A stretch of 64,000 nucleotides of DNA, taken from contig JAMFTG010000309.1 of assembly GCA_023974075.1 (NCBI GenBank), positions 112,001 through 176,000 on the forward strand. The letters are read 5' to 3'. Source of the DNA: Chaenocephalus aceratus. Lineage: Eukaryota; Chordata; Actinopteri; Perciformes; Channichthyidae. The notes beneath the pieces were generated by a model. It was not told where the DNA came from. It worked only from the letters and a program-made list of their open reading frames with translations, and made no database searches. How positions within the stretch are numbered: the first letter of the stretch is position 1; every line of letters starts with the position of its first letter. Shown in pieces: positions 31,807 through 43,548 of the stretch. The position numbers and the translations under genes were made by a program.

Positions 31807-32929
31807 CCACAGTGTTGATGTTATTTCGGTATATAATCAGTTTAAAATCACTGATAATGTCATCGGATTAAAAAAAAAAAAAGAAAGACTGGCAGAGACT
31901 GGTCTGTTTTATCGGATGATAATTATTTAAAAATGAGTGTCATGAGCATACCATTCCTTTAAGGACAATTGAATTGGCTTATGTCTAATGTCTGATAATA
32001 ATAATTTCATCTCACTATTTGTATGAACTTGTGAATGACAATCGTTTTTACAGCGATATGATTGGAACAGTAGCTTCTATGGAAACAAATAAGTGCCATC
32101 ATGTTTTGAATTTTAAAAAGGCATTGAACACATTATATCGTAATTTATTGCAATATTTTGTTTCGAAAACCATGCATCTGAATTCATTGGTTGTGACATT
32201 ACCACTTTGAAATTACTAAATGTTTTTTTTTCCATGTAAGAAAATGTGGATCCAAAAATGCAAGCTTTATAAATAAAAAAAAGCTATATTCAGGTTGCTC
32301 AAATTCGATCACTGACATTCGGATCCAAAATATTCGGTATAAAAAAATTCCAACAGTGAAATTCAGATCCAAAGATTCAAGTAAAAAAAATTCAGATAGC
32401 AATATCCGGGACACCGAGGATAGGATAAGCAATCGAGGAGGAATGCAATTGAACCAACTGCAGACAAAAACATGGTGGCGCAACCCGGGCATACCGGTTG
32501 GTAGAAATACTAAGCGCTATGATATATAGCCTACACTGTTCACAGTTTCCACCATGGCACAGGTACAAGTAACAATAAAGTGTTTATGTCATCGATTGGT
32601 TTATTTGTATTGAATAGTTTGCCTTACTTTAATTATTATCCATCTGGAGTCACATTTTAGCATGGTAGTCAGAAAAAAAGACTTGTGAACATCTCTGCCG
32701 CTGGTGAACAGCTGTTAGAACGGGGCGTTCAGGTGTTCAGAGCAGAGCTCCCTGTCGGAGCGCAGAGTGTGATGTGCACTGACATGTTTTTCTGTCGCAA
32801 TATTATTTAATGAATCGTTGAGCGAGCTAGCTGGCATCCATTATCACTATCTGCTAACGTTAGCTTTAGCCTTCGTTTTCTAATAGTTTTTTTCATAGGC
32901 TATAAACGGAGGTGGTATAAGTATAGATC

Positions 32930-33716
32930 TTGTACTTGAGTAAAAGTAGAAGCACTCAGATATTGTAATTGAGTAAAAGTAAAAGTACTCAGATCTTGTG
33001 CTTGAGTAAAAGCAGAAGTACTCAGATCTTGTGCTTGAGTAAAAGTAGAAGTACACAGATATTGTACTTGAGTGAAAGTAGAAGTACTCAGATATTGTAC
33101 TTGAGTAAAAGTAGAAGTACTCAGATATTGTACTTGAGTAAAAGTAAAAGTACACAGATCTTGTACTTGAGTAAAAGTAGAAGTACTCAGATCTTGTGCT
33201 TGAGTAAAAGTAGAAGTACTCAGATCTTGTACTTGAGTGAAAGTAGAAGTACTCAGATCTTGTAATTGAGTAAAAGTAAAAGTACTCAGATCTTGTTCTT
33301 GAGTAAAAGCAGAAGTACTCAGATCTTGTGCTTGAGTAAAAGTAGAAGTACACAGATATTGTACTTGAGTGAAAGTAGAAGTACTCAGATCTTGTACTTG
33401 AGTAAAAGTAGAAGTACACAGATATTGTACTTGAGTAAAAGTATAAGTACTCAGATCTTGTGCTTGAGTAAAAGTAGAAGTACTCAGATCTTGTGCTTGA
33501 GTAAAAGTAGAAGTACACAGATATTGTACTTGAGTGAAAGTAGAAGTACTCAGATCTTGTACTTGAGTAAAAGTAGAAGTACACAGATCTTGTACTTGAG
33601 TAAAAGTAGAAGTACTCAGATCTTGTGCTTGAGTAAAAGTAGAAGTACACAGATCTTGTACTTGAGTGAAAGTAGAAGTACTCAGATCTTGTACTTGAGT
33701 AAAAGTAGAAGTACCA
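32930..33716. repeat. 33-bp minisatellite, copy A (~24 units)
   Basis: Unit ACTTGAGTAAAAGTAGAAGT + ACTCAGATCTTGT with variants (ACACAGATATT, GTGAAAG, GCTTGAG). The period is 33 bp, a multiple of 3, which is why long open frames (11-residue periodicity) appear on both strands. These are not genes. The unit is the internal motif of the surrounding MITE. Confidence 0.9.
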
Positions 33717-34045
33717 GAGTGTAGGAATACTCTGTTACAGTGAAAGTCCTGCATTCAAAATGTTCCTCAAGTGAAAGTAGAAAGTATTCTCATCAAAATA
33801 TAGTGAAAGACAGTAAAAGTAGTCGTTGTGCAGATTGGTCCATTTCAGAATAATATATATGATATGTTTTATAATGATTGATCATGAAAGTGTTCTCAAA
33901 GCTGGTGAAGGCGCAGCTAGTCTGAAGTACTTTGTAGACTGCAGGGTAGCTGGTGGATTTACTCCAGGTGGAACTAAAGTCTGATTCAACACTTGATTAG
34001 ATTTACCATCATTGATCCACATCTGTGAAGTAACTAAAGGGATTA

Positions 34046-34082
<37 letters not shown>

Positions 34083-34126
34083 TCCATTTATAAAGCACTT
34101 CATATTTGAATGCAAATCCCGAAGTG

Positions 34127-35311
34127 CTACAAGTAGTGAGCATGAACAGTATAAATAAACATTACACAACACGATAGAATTAATAAAAAAAAGCAATAAA
34201 AAAAAAAAAAAATAAATAAATAACAGGGTGATAAAAAGGCAAAGGCTCTTTTGAAGAGATGGGTTTTGAGGCCTTTTTTAAAAGCCTCCACGGTCTGTGG
34301 TGCTCTCATTTGGTCGGGGAGAGCGTTCCACAGGCTGGGAGCAGCCGAGCAGAAGGCCCGGTCTCCCATAGTACGGAGCTTAGTCCTGGGGGGTTTGAGG
34401 AAATTGGAGTTGCTGGAACGGGTGGTCCGCAAGGAGGTATGGGGGGTGAGGAGTTCCTTGAGGTAGGGAGGGGCAGTTCCATGGACACACTGGTGGGTGA
34501 GGACGGAGACCTTGAATTCGATCCTCAGCTCCACGGGGAGCCAGTGTAGTGCTTTAAGGATGGGGGTGATGTGATCATATTTGCGCACCCTCATCAGGAT
34601 CCTAGCAGCGCTGTTCTGAATGTACTGGAGCTTTTGGATGCTTTTGTTAGGGATCCCGATGAGGAGTGCATTGCAGTAGTCCAGCCTGGAGGAGACAAAG
34701 GCATGGACCAGCTTTTCGGCATCAGACAGAGTGAGTGTGGGGCGGAGTTTGGCGATGTTCCTGAGGTGGTAAAAGGAGTTCTTGCACAGCTGTTTAATGT
34801 GGGCCTCAAAGGTCAGATGGGCGTCCATTTTCACACCCAGGTTGGTGACTATTGAGGAGAGGGTAATGTCCTGGCCGGAGAAGGTGATGGTGGTGATGGT
34901 GGATGACCGAACCTGGTGTGGGGTGCCAACTATAATGGCTTCGGTCTTGGAGCTGTTGAGTTTCAGGAAGTTTTGCTTCATCCACGCCTGTATCTCCTCC
35001 AGGCAGGCAGTGAGTGTGGGTGAAGGCAGGGCTGCAGAGGAGGTAGGGTTGATCCTGAGGTACAGTTGGGTGTCATCAGCGTAGCAATGGAATGATACTC
35101 CATGTCGGCTGATGATAGAGCCAAGGGGGAGCATGTAGAGTGTGAAGAGGGTGGGGCCGAGAACTGATCCTTGAGGGACACCACAGGTGATGTTGTGGGT
35201 ACCCGACTCTGCCTCGCCCAAGGAGACGTACTCTGTTCTCCATGTAGAGGAGGAAAGTACACCATGTACCTCTGAACTGTAGTGGAGTAGAAGTACACAG
35301 TAGCTTAACAT
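34127..35311 (-). pseudogene. L2-type LINE fragment (RT C-terminal half), copy A
   Basis: The open frame covers the 3' half of an L2-like reverse transcriptase: ITCGVPQGSVLGPTLFTLYM, FHCYADDTQLY (YADD), KTEAIIVG, LDYCNALLIGI, SAARILMRV, ILKALHWLPV and DRAFCSAAPSLWNALPDQMR. The LINE itself begins near 35230; the first ~25 residues of the frame come from the MITE it entered. Its 3' end lies at the ATT/AAT repeat at 34047-34080, the microsatellite tail of L2. 5'-truncated, no endonuclease; it is not expected to move. The frame is uninterrupted here. Confidence 0.75.
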
Positions 35312-35383
35312 TGAAGTATCCCAACATTGTACCCAAGTATAGTACTTGTTGAGTTGATGAACTTAGTTACTTCACACCAGTGG

Positions 35384-36041
35384 CTTTACAGACAGAAAGA
35401 CTCAGCCTTGCAGAGGCATGAAAATACATTTTCAAAATGCTCAACAGCCAAAATGATAAACTGACTGCTACACAATTAAAATAAATGCTTTTATATATTT
35501 CTATTAGATGTGACTCTTTGGCGTTTCTGTTATTATTAACGGCTGCTTTAGTTGCTCTGACGGCTAACATCCTGTTATTCCTCAAGCCGATATTCCGTGG
35601 GGTCGGGGGGATCGGATTCTTGTCACCTTTTTCATACCTGATGAGTTTGCATCCCTGTTCATACTTTGCAAGTTTAACGGGCCCACTAGGTGGCAGTGTC
35701 GCATTCAGTAATCCAGAATGTAGCCTCCAGAAAACCGTAGAAAAAGCACAGGCACGGAAACTACCCTTTATGTTCCGCGAAAGTAAAAACAGAGAGATGA
35801 AGGTTGCTCCTATGCTTTTCATATTTTCTTATATCAAATAAAGTTTATTTATAGAGCACGTTTAAAACAAGCAGAGCTGAGTACATTCCCATACATACAG
35901 TGTATCAAACAATACAGAAAACAGTTGTAACATGTACAGCCTTAGCACAATTATAAGGTGTCGAAGTTTTATGGATAATCATAGCCTAAACCGAAGAAGA
36001 GTAATCAAGTTAGTTGTTGTTATTGTCAATATAGAAATACA
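35384..36041. other. Non-coding part of duplication, copy A
   Basis: Frames of 118-151 residues exist on both strands (35485-35841, 35367-35822) but show no domain, and lie in what looks like a repeat followed by a SINE-type word (AAAGTTTATTTATAGAGCAC, 35842-35861). Same in copy B at 59146-59803. Confidence 0.4.
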
Positions 36042-36226
36042 CAGGGTTCGTACGGGTGCTTGAAATCCTTGAAATTTGACGGGGTGTTTTCAAGGTTGGG
36101 AAAGTGCTTGAATTTTGGGAATGGTGCTTGAAATTGAGATAAAGTGCTTGAAAATGTAAATGCTTTACTTTTACAATAAATTGCTGTCTGACTGAATAGT
36201 TCGCTTTTTAGATTAAAAGAAAAGCA

Positions 36227-36526
36227 TTGCTTCGCTTCTCCATAAAACAGCTCCGCTCCGACCTTCCCGCGCTATGCGCGCGACCTGCAGGTGTTTGTGT
36301 TACGTGTGACCTGGGCATTCTGATGAGAGTGATAGATGACTGTGTGCCAGGAGGTTGCCGTTTCAACGAGCGTTGGCTAGCAGAAGACAAATACAAGCCA
36401 TGGCTAAGACGAGGGTCAAGCCCACGAGTAGCCTCCTCCAAAGTTTGCAAAAATAACGATGCGAGAGTCTGCGCTGACGAGCAACATGAAAGGTACGCCG
36501 TAGTAGAGCATTTTAGATTAGGCTAA
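36227..36526 (+). pseudogene. hAT transposase N-terminal zinc-finger fragment, copy A
   Basis: The informative part reads GGCRFNERWLAEDKYKPWLR, then GSSPRVASSKVCKNND. This is the start of a BED-like finger in fish hAT proteins (K-C-x-F-N-x-x-W, then W-L, then C-x-x-C). One of the expected cysteines is Ser here (SKVC), and the frame ends before the His pair. There is no good ATG (first in-frame at ~36320). A dead fragment, identical in copy B. Confidence 0.5.
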
Positions 36527-37331
36527 CGTAGCATGTTACGTTTGTTTAAGCTAACGTTAGCAAGCTGAATAGCGAACTCGATTGAGGGATAATAATAATT
36601 GCAGGGGACAAACATTTCAGAGGAGCGTACCTATATTAATATGTGCGTTACAGTCGCCATCGTGTGGTGTTCAGAGGATGAAGCTCTCACGGCATTTCAT
36701 GTTCTTGTCACGAAATATAATCTATTGATTCGACACAGAGCGATTTTGAAAGCAATGTATTTCTACTGGTAGTATGTTTCGTGCCTAAACCAAATGTGAC
36801 TTGATCTATCGAAATCAGTCACATTGACCCGAAGACACATTTTCGTTTGTATTACTGGTCTGGGGGAAGCTCGCGAGTGTGTTTGTGTATTTTTGCGTTT
36901 GTGTACCGGGGAAACACTCACAAGAAACACCGGCTGTTGTTATGCCTGCTGTGACGTTACATTAGTCCGTTCTCTGCTTGTAATTATGCCGAAGCTTCAA
37001 AGTTGTATTTGTCATCTGAATTTGCCGAAACAAGTTTAATATTCTGAAAGCCAATACTTTGTTGATTTGAAAACAGATGAAAACAAACTGTCTTTTATAT
37101 AAAATTGAAGTATTATACAAGTAAAACAACATTTTGCTTTAATCCCATGTACTTGTAGAATGAACACAGTCTTCCTTTGAAGATGTATAAGTCAGGTGTC
37201 TTGAGTAGTCAGCATTACCTAAAATCATTGTACACATTTGTAAATATTATTTTCCACTTGTTACCATTGTGAGTCTATTTTTATGCAGCTCTGCGTGATT
37301 TTGTGGCTACAATTCAGACTAATACACTACC

Positions 37332-37768
37332 AGAGGTGGAATAAGTACTCAGATATTGTAGTGAAATTATAAGTACTCATATCTTGTACTTGAGTAAAAG
37401 TAGAAGTACCAGAGTGTAATACTCTGTCACAGTAAAAGTCCTGCATTCAAAATGTTCCTCAAGTAAAAGTATTCTCATCAAAATATAGTTAAAGACAGTA
37501 AAAGTAGTCGTTGTGCAGATTGGTCCATTTCAGAATAATATATATGATATTTTTATAATGATTGATCATGAAAGTGTTCTCAAAGCTGGTGAAGGTGCAG
37601 CTAGTCTGAAGTACTTTGTAGACTGCAGGGTAGCTGGTGGATTTACTCCAGGTGGAACTAAAGTCTGATTCAACACTTGATTAGATTTCACATCATTCAT
37701 CCACATCTGTGAAGTAACTAAAGGGATTAAATACATGTAGTGGAGGAAAAGTACACCATTTACCTCTG
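37332..37768 (+). mobile_element. hAT-type MITE without array, copy A
   Basis: Starts AGAGGTGGAATAAGTACTCA and contains one to two ACTTGAGTAAAAGTAGAAGT units, then TCCTGCATTCAAAATGTTCC, and ends near ACCATTTACCTCTGA. It shows the ancestral layout of the expanded MITE at 32908. Inserted in the hAT remnant. Confidence 0.6.
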
Positions 37769-38155
37769 ACTTGTGTTTACTGCCAACCTAAAAGTACCTC
37801 AAAAATAGTAATCAATAATGTATTGAAAAGGCTGATTGTTTTTGGCTGATTGTTTTGTATTGGCTCAGGGGAGGCCCAGTCTACGTACAGATCAGTAATT
37901 TTGAAATATTAAACTTAGTTTTCTTTTCTTTAATTTTTCATCCTCATGTAGAATGCCATCATGAAACACACACGTGGTTGTTTATAGCATAAAGAACATC
38001 TGATTTAATGTGAGGTAGGGAAATAATCATTTGAGTATGTGTATATAAATATGTAATTTACAACAGCTGTAAGATGCTTGAAAAGCTGGAAAATGCACCT
38101 TGAAAATGCTTGAAAAGTGCTTGAATTTGACTTTGGAAAAGGTGTAAGAACCCTG

Positions 38156-40130
38156 AATACAGTTTAAATGTTTGGCGAGGCACTCTCTTCCCACTGTAAC
38201 AAATGAAAACGTTTCCTCATGTTCATTGAGACTAAGCATTGTAAAGCGTACACATATACATTTTATATTATAGGGAGGGAAACAAATGAATGAGCAAGCA
38301 TTCTGCGTTAAATGTGTTCATGCTGTTTGAAATAATGACTGTCGGCAGTGTAAACATCTTTGTTACTTCTCTTGTCAAATGGATGTGTGATCTGCAGACT
38401 GGTGGCCATTGAGAGTTTGTTTCTGTAGCTTTAAAAACACTTTACAGATGTTACATATTTGGCACTGGTTTTAAATCTGCAAAGGCCTCTAACTTCGATG
38501 CGATGGCAGCATGTATCAGCTGTGTCCCCGTGTCCCATGGTAATATGGCTAATGTGTTTATTTATTATTTGTGGGGCAATTTAAATGTGTTTTTTATCTT
38601 TTTTTTCAAGATTGAAATGAAGCTCAGCGCAAGTTCTTTCAGGAAGACTGGGTGTGTATACATTCACTCCGCAGCTGCATATAATCAGCTCATCACAGGC
38701 GTTCTCTTTAACCTATCACATGTCACCTCATTCTCCAGCAGCCAATCAGTGAGCTGCAGCCAAACTATGAAATGGTTCTCCTCTCTCCTGCAGTCGGCTG
38801 TGATGTCAGGTGTTCATGCACCTTATCATATGGCATGTGTCAATAAATGTTCCAACTAAATGAAGTCTCTCCTGATTGAAACATCATGTGTTGAAATAAA
38901 CAACTGCAGTTCAAAATAAAAAGTGAATTGCCTAATATTTTTGTTGTGGAATCAATTAATTTCTTTCTTTAAAGGCAAAAACATGAAAAAGCTAAGAAAA
39001 AAACTATTGAATACAATATATTTGGAACAACTTAATTTATAAATGGTTGTCAACTTAAAATCGTGTGTTCACAATGATGGTAATTAAGTACATACAACTT
39101 AAAATTCCTTTTAAATCATGTGGTAAAACTAGCCGGAACAACTTAATCTTTTGAGTACTCAACTTCAAAACTTGTGTTTATGCTCCAATTATGAAGTAAG
39201 TGGTAATTAAACACACCTCTAACTGTAGAGGAAAAGCCTTCTCCCCTAACTCAAATAACTTTGTTGCTTTAAGACAATTTCATTAGAAGTTGTCTTAACT
39301 CAATAAACATCGATGCAAACTGTTGCGTTGATTTTCTTTGTTGAGCTAAGGCATTTGTTTTCAGAGTGCAGTGCTTCCACCACACAACAGTTATTCATAC
39401 GCTTTCTTTGCTTTAGTTTTCTGTGAAATCATTGGGGTGAACAGAATAGAAAAGACTATGTCAATGACAATGTCAAATGTATTGATGAAGCACATTTTAA
39501 AACAGTTGACCAAAGTGCTGTACAATTTATATAGTAAAAGTAAATGCAATAAAACACACAAAAATAGAATATAATACTTTAGATTGCAGTTTGTTTTAAT
39601 AGATGATGTGATACCCTTTGTTTCTGTTTCTGTGGCCTCATAAACCTAGGGTCTACGCCTGCTCTTGCAATGGCACGTTATTCAGTTTTTGACATGACCC
39701 CTGTCATTCTCCAGACCACGGTTTTAAATGTCCACTCTCCTCGTGTCACAGAGTGGTCTGGGGCATCCATTCTGCTCCACTACTCCCAAACTCTATAATT
39801 AAGCTCTGGTCTCTGGAAAGCGGTCACTTTCAATACAAGTCACGGTTTACTGAAGAAATCGGAGAACCTGTGTTTTACTTGTGTGTCTTATAACTTTTTT
39901 ATCCTGAGGTTCTCTTGCTAAAACCAGTTAATGTGGAGCCTCTATAGACGTGTTTAGTTTTTAGCATTGTTTATAAGTGTGGCATAGTTGAACCTAACAT
40001 TTTGCATAGACTGACATATTTCCAGAACATGCACATACGTAGGTGAATGTTGTTAGTAAATTACTTGAATGCAGAGCTGGTTCTTGTAAATATGTTATTG
40101 TGTAGCATTTTGAAAAAAGAATTGCGGCGC
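38156..40130. other. Duplication interior, no firm gene (copy A)
   Basis: A 118-residue frame at 38503-38859 has no recognisable domain. A fish repeat with ACAACTTAAT and TTGAGTACTCAACTT words covers ~38940-39350; a SINE-type tail (AAGCACATTTTAAAACAGTT) is at ~39488. The same in copy B at 61918-63892. Confidence 0.4.
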
Positions 40131-40850
40131 TGTTGGGTTCAGAATTCCAGAAAAGACAGACAACTTCTAAGTTGAACAATTTATTGTAAAGAGAGCAAAA
40201 GATATATATCACTTGGCCAAGGACTCGTCACGTCTCCGGGAATGACAGGCAGCAAAGCTGTAATCTGTAACCACCAAGTCCGTCAAGAGCCTCGAACCTC
40301 GTGCGACAATACATTTTATGACACAGGGCGTTGCCCGTACATTTATGATTGGTCAAGACTAGCTGAAGAGATACCGTGGTTTAGACTTGGTTCTCTTTGG
40401 TTGGTGCACAGACTCAGATAGAGTCTCTTGGCAACACGATCCTCCAATCAGCATTCGGCCGGCCTGTGGAAGTCCCTCCCTACTCTGGCACCATCATACT
40501 CATTTGTTTTCTCTAACGTTTCTTCAGATATAGCGGGAAACCATAATGTTGCTTCCTAGCTCTGCGGGGAGCGCGGCTCCCATACAAAGTGAAGGCCGGT
40601 GCGATGTGGTGTTCTGACTACCTCTTTGTGTTCCCTCAGTCTCTGCACTCAACCTTGCTACCTTCAATATTGCAAGCTAAACACTTTCTCATGTGACTTT
40701 TCCCTTCGTTCCTGTCCACCCCATCAAAACTTGGGGGGGGGGGGGTGATTGGGTCCATTTATGCCTAAGTCACAGCACATACAATGAGCACAATAAGCAA
40801 ATAATGTAATAATAAGAATCTTGTAATGTTATATAAAAATAGACTCCACA
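40131..40850 (-). mobile_element. Candidate solo LTR with 4-bp target duplication
   Basis: TGTTGGGTTC at the left and GACTCCACA at the right give TG...CA ends, and GCGC stands outside both (40127-40130, 40851-40854). Read on the minus strand there is a TATA-like ATTTTTATATAAC near the start and AATAAATTG near the end, the order expected in an LTR; a G-run sits at ~40732-40746. No internal retroviral genes. The left end is also present in copy B at ~63892, so it was there before the duplication. Confidence 0.45.
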
Positions 40851-41148
40851 GCGCATATAAGATGAAGTCTACCGCTACAAGCCAAATTAATTGTAATAAT
40901 ATGATATTAAAATCTGTAAAAAAATCTCATTGCTGCTAAGAACGTGTACAACAGACATTTTATTTCAGGGCAAGTTCTTAAAACAACAAGTCATTAACTA
41001 ACCAATAAGTAATAAGTAACTTAAAGTACAAATGCAGTGATAAAGTCAAATGTATTTGATGTTCCTAACAGTGAAGTAAAATAATCATGGTACAGTAAAA
41101 AGCAAAGGCAATCAGGCATGTACATGTACATTGCTTTCGTTGTTTGTT
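40851..41148. other. Presumed 3' flank of the aerolysin-like gene
   Basis: AT-rich, 3' of the minus-strand gene ending at 41149. No clear AATAAA on the minus strand; TATTTTACTTCAC-type AT-rich words only. Confidence 0.35.
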
Positions 41149-42090
41149 CTACACTTCTGTAAGAATTTGTTTGACTTCGGTGTAGGTAAGACCTTTGTAT
41201 TCACCACTGGTGTCATACTGAAGCACGCTGCCATTATTGCAGGTTATTTTCACAGTGCCAGTGTAAGGCAGGTTAATCGTGGCTCGACCGATTGTAATTT
41301 CAGCTTTCACCTTCTTTCCTGCAGGAACAGATATGGTAAAGCTTACCGTCTCCGTTCTCTCGTCAGTGTTTTCCAGATGGTAAGAGCTCTCTGTTCCCAC
41401 GGTCATGCTGAATCCAGTTGTAACCTCCATTACCTCTGGAATTCCTGCACTCACTTCTACACTCAAAGTTGCCTCCATGCGGTTGGTCACAGTCCAAGAG
41501 GACATCTTTGTAATCTTCTTGGAGGATTCAATCTTGTTTTCTTGGTCGGCTGAGGTGTTGTTGGTGTAGACGATGGATTTGATTTCTTCTACAGTCACCT
41601 GCGGTACAACTTGGCTCAGTGTTGGGTAGTTGACGTCCATCAAAACGGTTTTCTTGACAGCATTGAGGAACATGACGCCCATGTTGTCAACGTCACCGCC
41701 ACATCTTCCAACAACCCCGAAGCAGATTCCAGAGCCAACATCTATGGGGTATTCTGTCTTCAATCCCCAGCTGGTCATTTTGGCAAAGAACTCTCCGGAA
41801 CGATTTGTCTTGAATTTTATGGCCCCTAGACGAGTACCTGCTCCATTCCCCCACAGCGACAGAGAGGTGAAACACTCTCCAGGCTCAAATATATACTCTT
41901 GACTAGAACCAGATCGTTTCCCAAAAAGTCCATCCCTTCCATCTGTGAGGAAGATTTGGACAGCCTTCACCGTCGATTCCCCTACCCACACATTAATCTG
42001 CTTTAGCGTGGCTCCAGTACTCTCTCCAGTCAAGGAAAACGAGGCACCACCGCTGCCACCGACTGTATGCACGGTTGTTGGATAAGCCAT
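41149..42090 (-). CDS. aep1: Aerolysin-like protein (jacalin lectin + aerolysin pore domain)
   Basis: 313 residues in one exon, ATG 42090 to TAG 41149. Residues ~1-145 look like a jacalin-type lectin fold: [21 protein letters not shown] at the start, [28 protein letters not shown], ending in [16 protein letters not shown]. Residues ~150-313 are an aerolysin-type module with long Thr/Ser/Val-rich strands ([56 protein letters not shown]), which in this family forms the membrane-inserting hairpin. There is no signal peptide, as in zebrafish aerolysin-like protein Dln1, a mannose-glycan binder with pore-forming ability linked to fish immunity. The 5' UTR continues to an acceptor (CATTTCAG) at 42112. 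Intact. Natterin-like is an alternative name. Confidence 0.85.
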   Translation of the reverse strand: MAYPTTVHTVGGSGGASFSLTGESTGATLKQINVWVGESTVKAVQIFLTDGRDGLFGKRSGSSQEYIFEPGECFTSLSLWGNGAGTRLGAIKFKTNRSGEFFAKMTSWGLKTEYPIDVGSGICFGVVGRCGGDVDNMGVMFLNAVKKTVLMDVNYPTLSQVVPQVTVEEIKSIVYTNNTSADQENKIESSKKITKMSSWTVTNRMEATLSVEVSAGIPEVMEVTTGFSMTVGTESSYHLENTDERTETVSFTISVPAGKKVKAEITIGRATINLPYTGTVKITCNNGSVLQYDTSGEYKGLTYTEVKQILTEV

Positions 42091-42111
42091 CTTGCAGGTT
42101 TTAGATAAGAT

Positions 42112-42119
42112 CTGAAATG
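42112..42119 (-). other. Splice acceptor in the 5' UTR of the aerolysin-like gene
   Basis: On the minus strand CCATTTCAG precedes the 21-base UTR stretch before ATG 42090, so the coding exon is joined to an upstream non-coding exon. Confidence 0.6.
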
Positions 42120-42207
42120 GAAATGTTCAGTTAAATACCACTGCTTTAAATATTTAACTAATGTGTTTAAAATGTCAAGAACATTTGATTTTCAGCATGG
42201 AATTGCA

Positions 42208-42251
42208 CGCAATTTCATTGTTACATCAGATATTGGAGAAACACTTTAAAG
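42208..42251 (-). repeat. ~44-bp repeat shared with 44458-44501
   Basis: CGCAATTTCATTGTTACATC and AGATATTGGAGAAACACTTT recur at 44458 with one change. It lies in the intron after each candidate first exon, supporting duplication of the whole gene start. Confidence 0.65.
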
Positions 42252-42796
42252 ACGATTTTTGATCTTTTTATTTTTCTGAGTCAGGATAGTAATTGTTTAT
42301 TGAATATTTATCAATTTATTGCAATTAAGCATTCCAATATGCCTTGGCCTTATAAGCTCTGCTCCTTCCAGTCTTCCTGCCTGTGATACCGGATGGCTCA
42401 CGGCTTCACATCCCATGCACGAGGAAGGAGTGCTACTTATTTTGGAAACCCCCCATATAGGGTGTATACTGGGCTGGCCTAAACTAAAACTGTAGGCTGG
42501 AGTGGACAACGTAGCTTTTTAGAGTGTCAAATTAGTTGAGAAATTGTCTTGCTAATGCGTGATTGAAAACATTTTCAGAATTGTTTAAACTGCAGCTTTT
42601 TCTAGCCTGCGGGAAAAGCCTTTTTGGTTCTGAATTTGGTTTGCGCAATGATCTATAGGCATTACGGTACACAGTGAATAAACAATGCAAATGGTCCAAA
42701 AATGACAGGAAGTTCACTTGATACTACTACCCAAACTTGTTGTCCATATACTTACTTAATTTAGCATAAACAACTACATATATTGTTTTAGCAGCT

Positions 42797-43548
42797 CATA
42801 CCCCTTTTCCACCAAAGCAGTTCCAGGGTTAGTTTGGAGCCTAATCTCAAACCTGTTCATTGCTTTTCCACCGCCAAAGAACCGGCTCTCGGCCGGGAAA
42901 ACGGGTTCCATGGTGGCCCCAATTCTTTGCTGGTTTAAGACCAAGCACCGCTTCAGAGTCATGTTACAATGCGAAACACATATTGTAGTTAGTTATTTGA
43001 ATGAGCAATGATAGAAACAAATTTGTAGAGTAGCTGTATTTGACAACTACTCATGATCTACCACATGCTTCTCTCTGTTCGACATAAAGCTAGTCCCCCC
43101 ACCTTCTTCCTTACATTAGCTAGGAAGATGAGTCACACACAATTTAAAAAAGAGCAGCATTTTTTAAATAACTTTATTGAAAAATATTAAATATACAATT
43201 TATTCCAAAGGTAATGTTTTAAGATTAGTATTTTAAACTTTGATTGGACGGCCGGCATTGCGATTGGTAAGCACTGCAATTGGGCAACATTTCAACTATT
43301 CCACTATTTCACTGCCAAAAATGGAAAAATGCAAGGGGGGTGCTGCTTTGGAAGAAGAGCATGCAAGCACATCTTTGAATAAGTACAAAATGGGTAAGAG
43401 GCACTAGAAGTTAAAAAAGCAGGTTCAGTTAAAACGGGGCTAGAGCCACTTCATTAAGTCATAGAAGGGTCGTTACTTGAACCAAGATAAACAGGCTCTA
43501 GCTCTAGCACTGAACTGGCTCTAGGTTCTTGTTGGTGGAAAAGGGGGA
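42797..43548. mobile_element. MITE with CCCCTTTTCCACCAA ends
   Basis: The left end ACCCCTTTTCCACCAAAGCA and the right end TTGTTGGTGGAAAAGGGGG are inverted. Subterminal words (AGTTCCAGGG, GAACCGGCTCTCG vs AACTGGCTCTAGGTTC) also pair. About 750 bp, no protein. Lies in the intron of the aerolysin-like gene between the candidate exon 1 and the coding exon. Class unclear (hAT or Harbinger-like). Confidence 0.55.

Larger units (their letters stand above)
32908..35383 (+). mobile_element. hAT-type MITE (copy A) swollen by minisatellite and L2 insert
   Basis: Starts GGAGGTGGTATAAGTA and ends ACTTCACACCAGTGG. Its plain form (~440 bp) is seen nearby at 37332-37768, starting AGAGGTGGAATAAGTACTCA. Compared with that, the left part has a 33-bp array instead of one or two units, and an L2 fragment interrupts it after GGGATTAAATA. 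The common fish MITE with ACTTGAGTAAAAGTAC units is hAT-like. Confidence 0.6.
36042..38155 (+). mobile_element. hAT remnant with CAGGGTTCGTAC ends, copy A
   Basis: The left end CAGGGTTCGTACGGGTGCTT and the right end (minus strand CAGGGTTCTTACACCTTTTC) are inverted repeats, with TGCTTGAAA-type subterminal repeats on both sides. Flanks AAATACAC and GAATACAG could be a worn 8-bp duplication. Inside are a hAT BED-like finger frame (36227-36526), a MITE fragment (~36690-36785) and a full MITE (37332-37768). No catalytic core remains. Confidence 0.6.
31957..40238 (+). repeat. Large duplication, copy A
   Basis: The sequence from TTAAGGACAATT (31957) to the point matching the window end (40238) recurs in the same orientation at 55660-64000. 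Offset is about 23.70 kb at the left and 23.762 kb at the right; the difference is minisatellite length. From ~32520 onward the copies differ at only about ten sites outside the array; the first ~560 bp differ at about a dozen sites including two indels. The true right boundary of copy A cannot be seen because copy B runs out of the window. Confidence 0.9.

Noticed and set aside
32880..33754. Long repetitive ORFs (up to 284 residues) on both strands
   Set aside because: Produced by a 33-bp array in which no frame has a stop; open in several frames at once, so not genes. Same for 56577-57516.
34251..35084. Plus-strand ORFs opposite the L2 fragment
   Set aside because: Shadows of the minus-strand reverse transcriptase; no domain of their own. 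Same at 58022-58846.
38503..38859. 118-residue ORF, identical in both duplication copies
   Set aside because: No recognised domain or codon-level sign of constraint; identity is explained by the recent duplication.
41131..41902. Plus-strand ORFs opposite the aerolysin-like gene
   Set aside because: Shadows of the real minus-strand coding exon.
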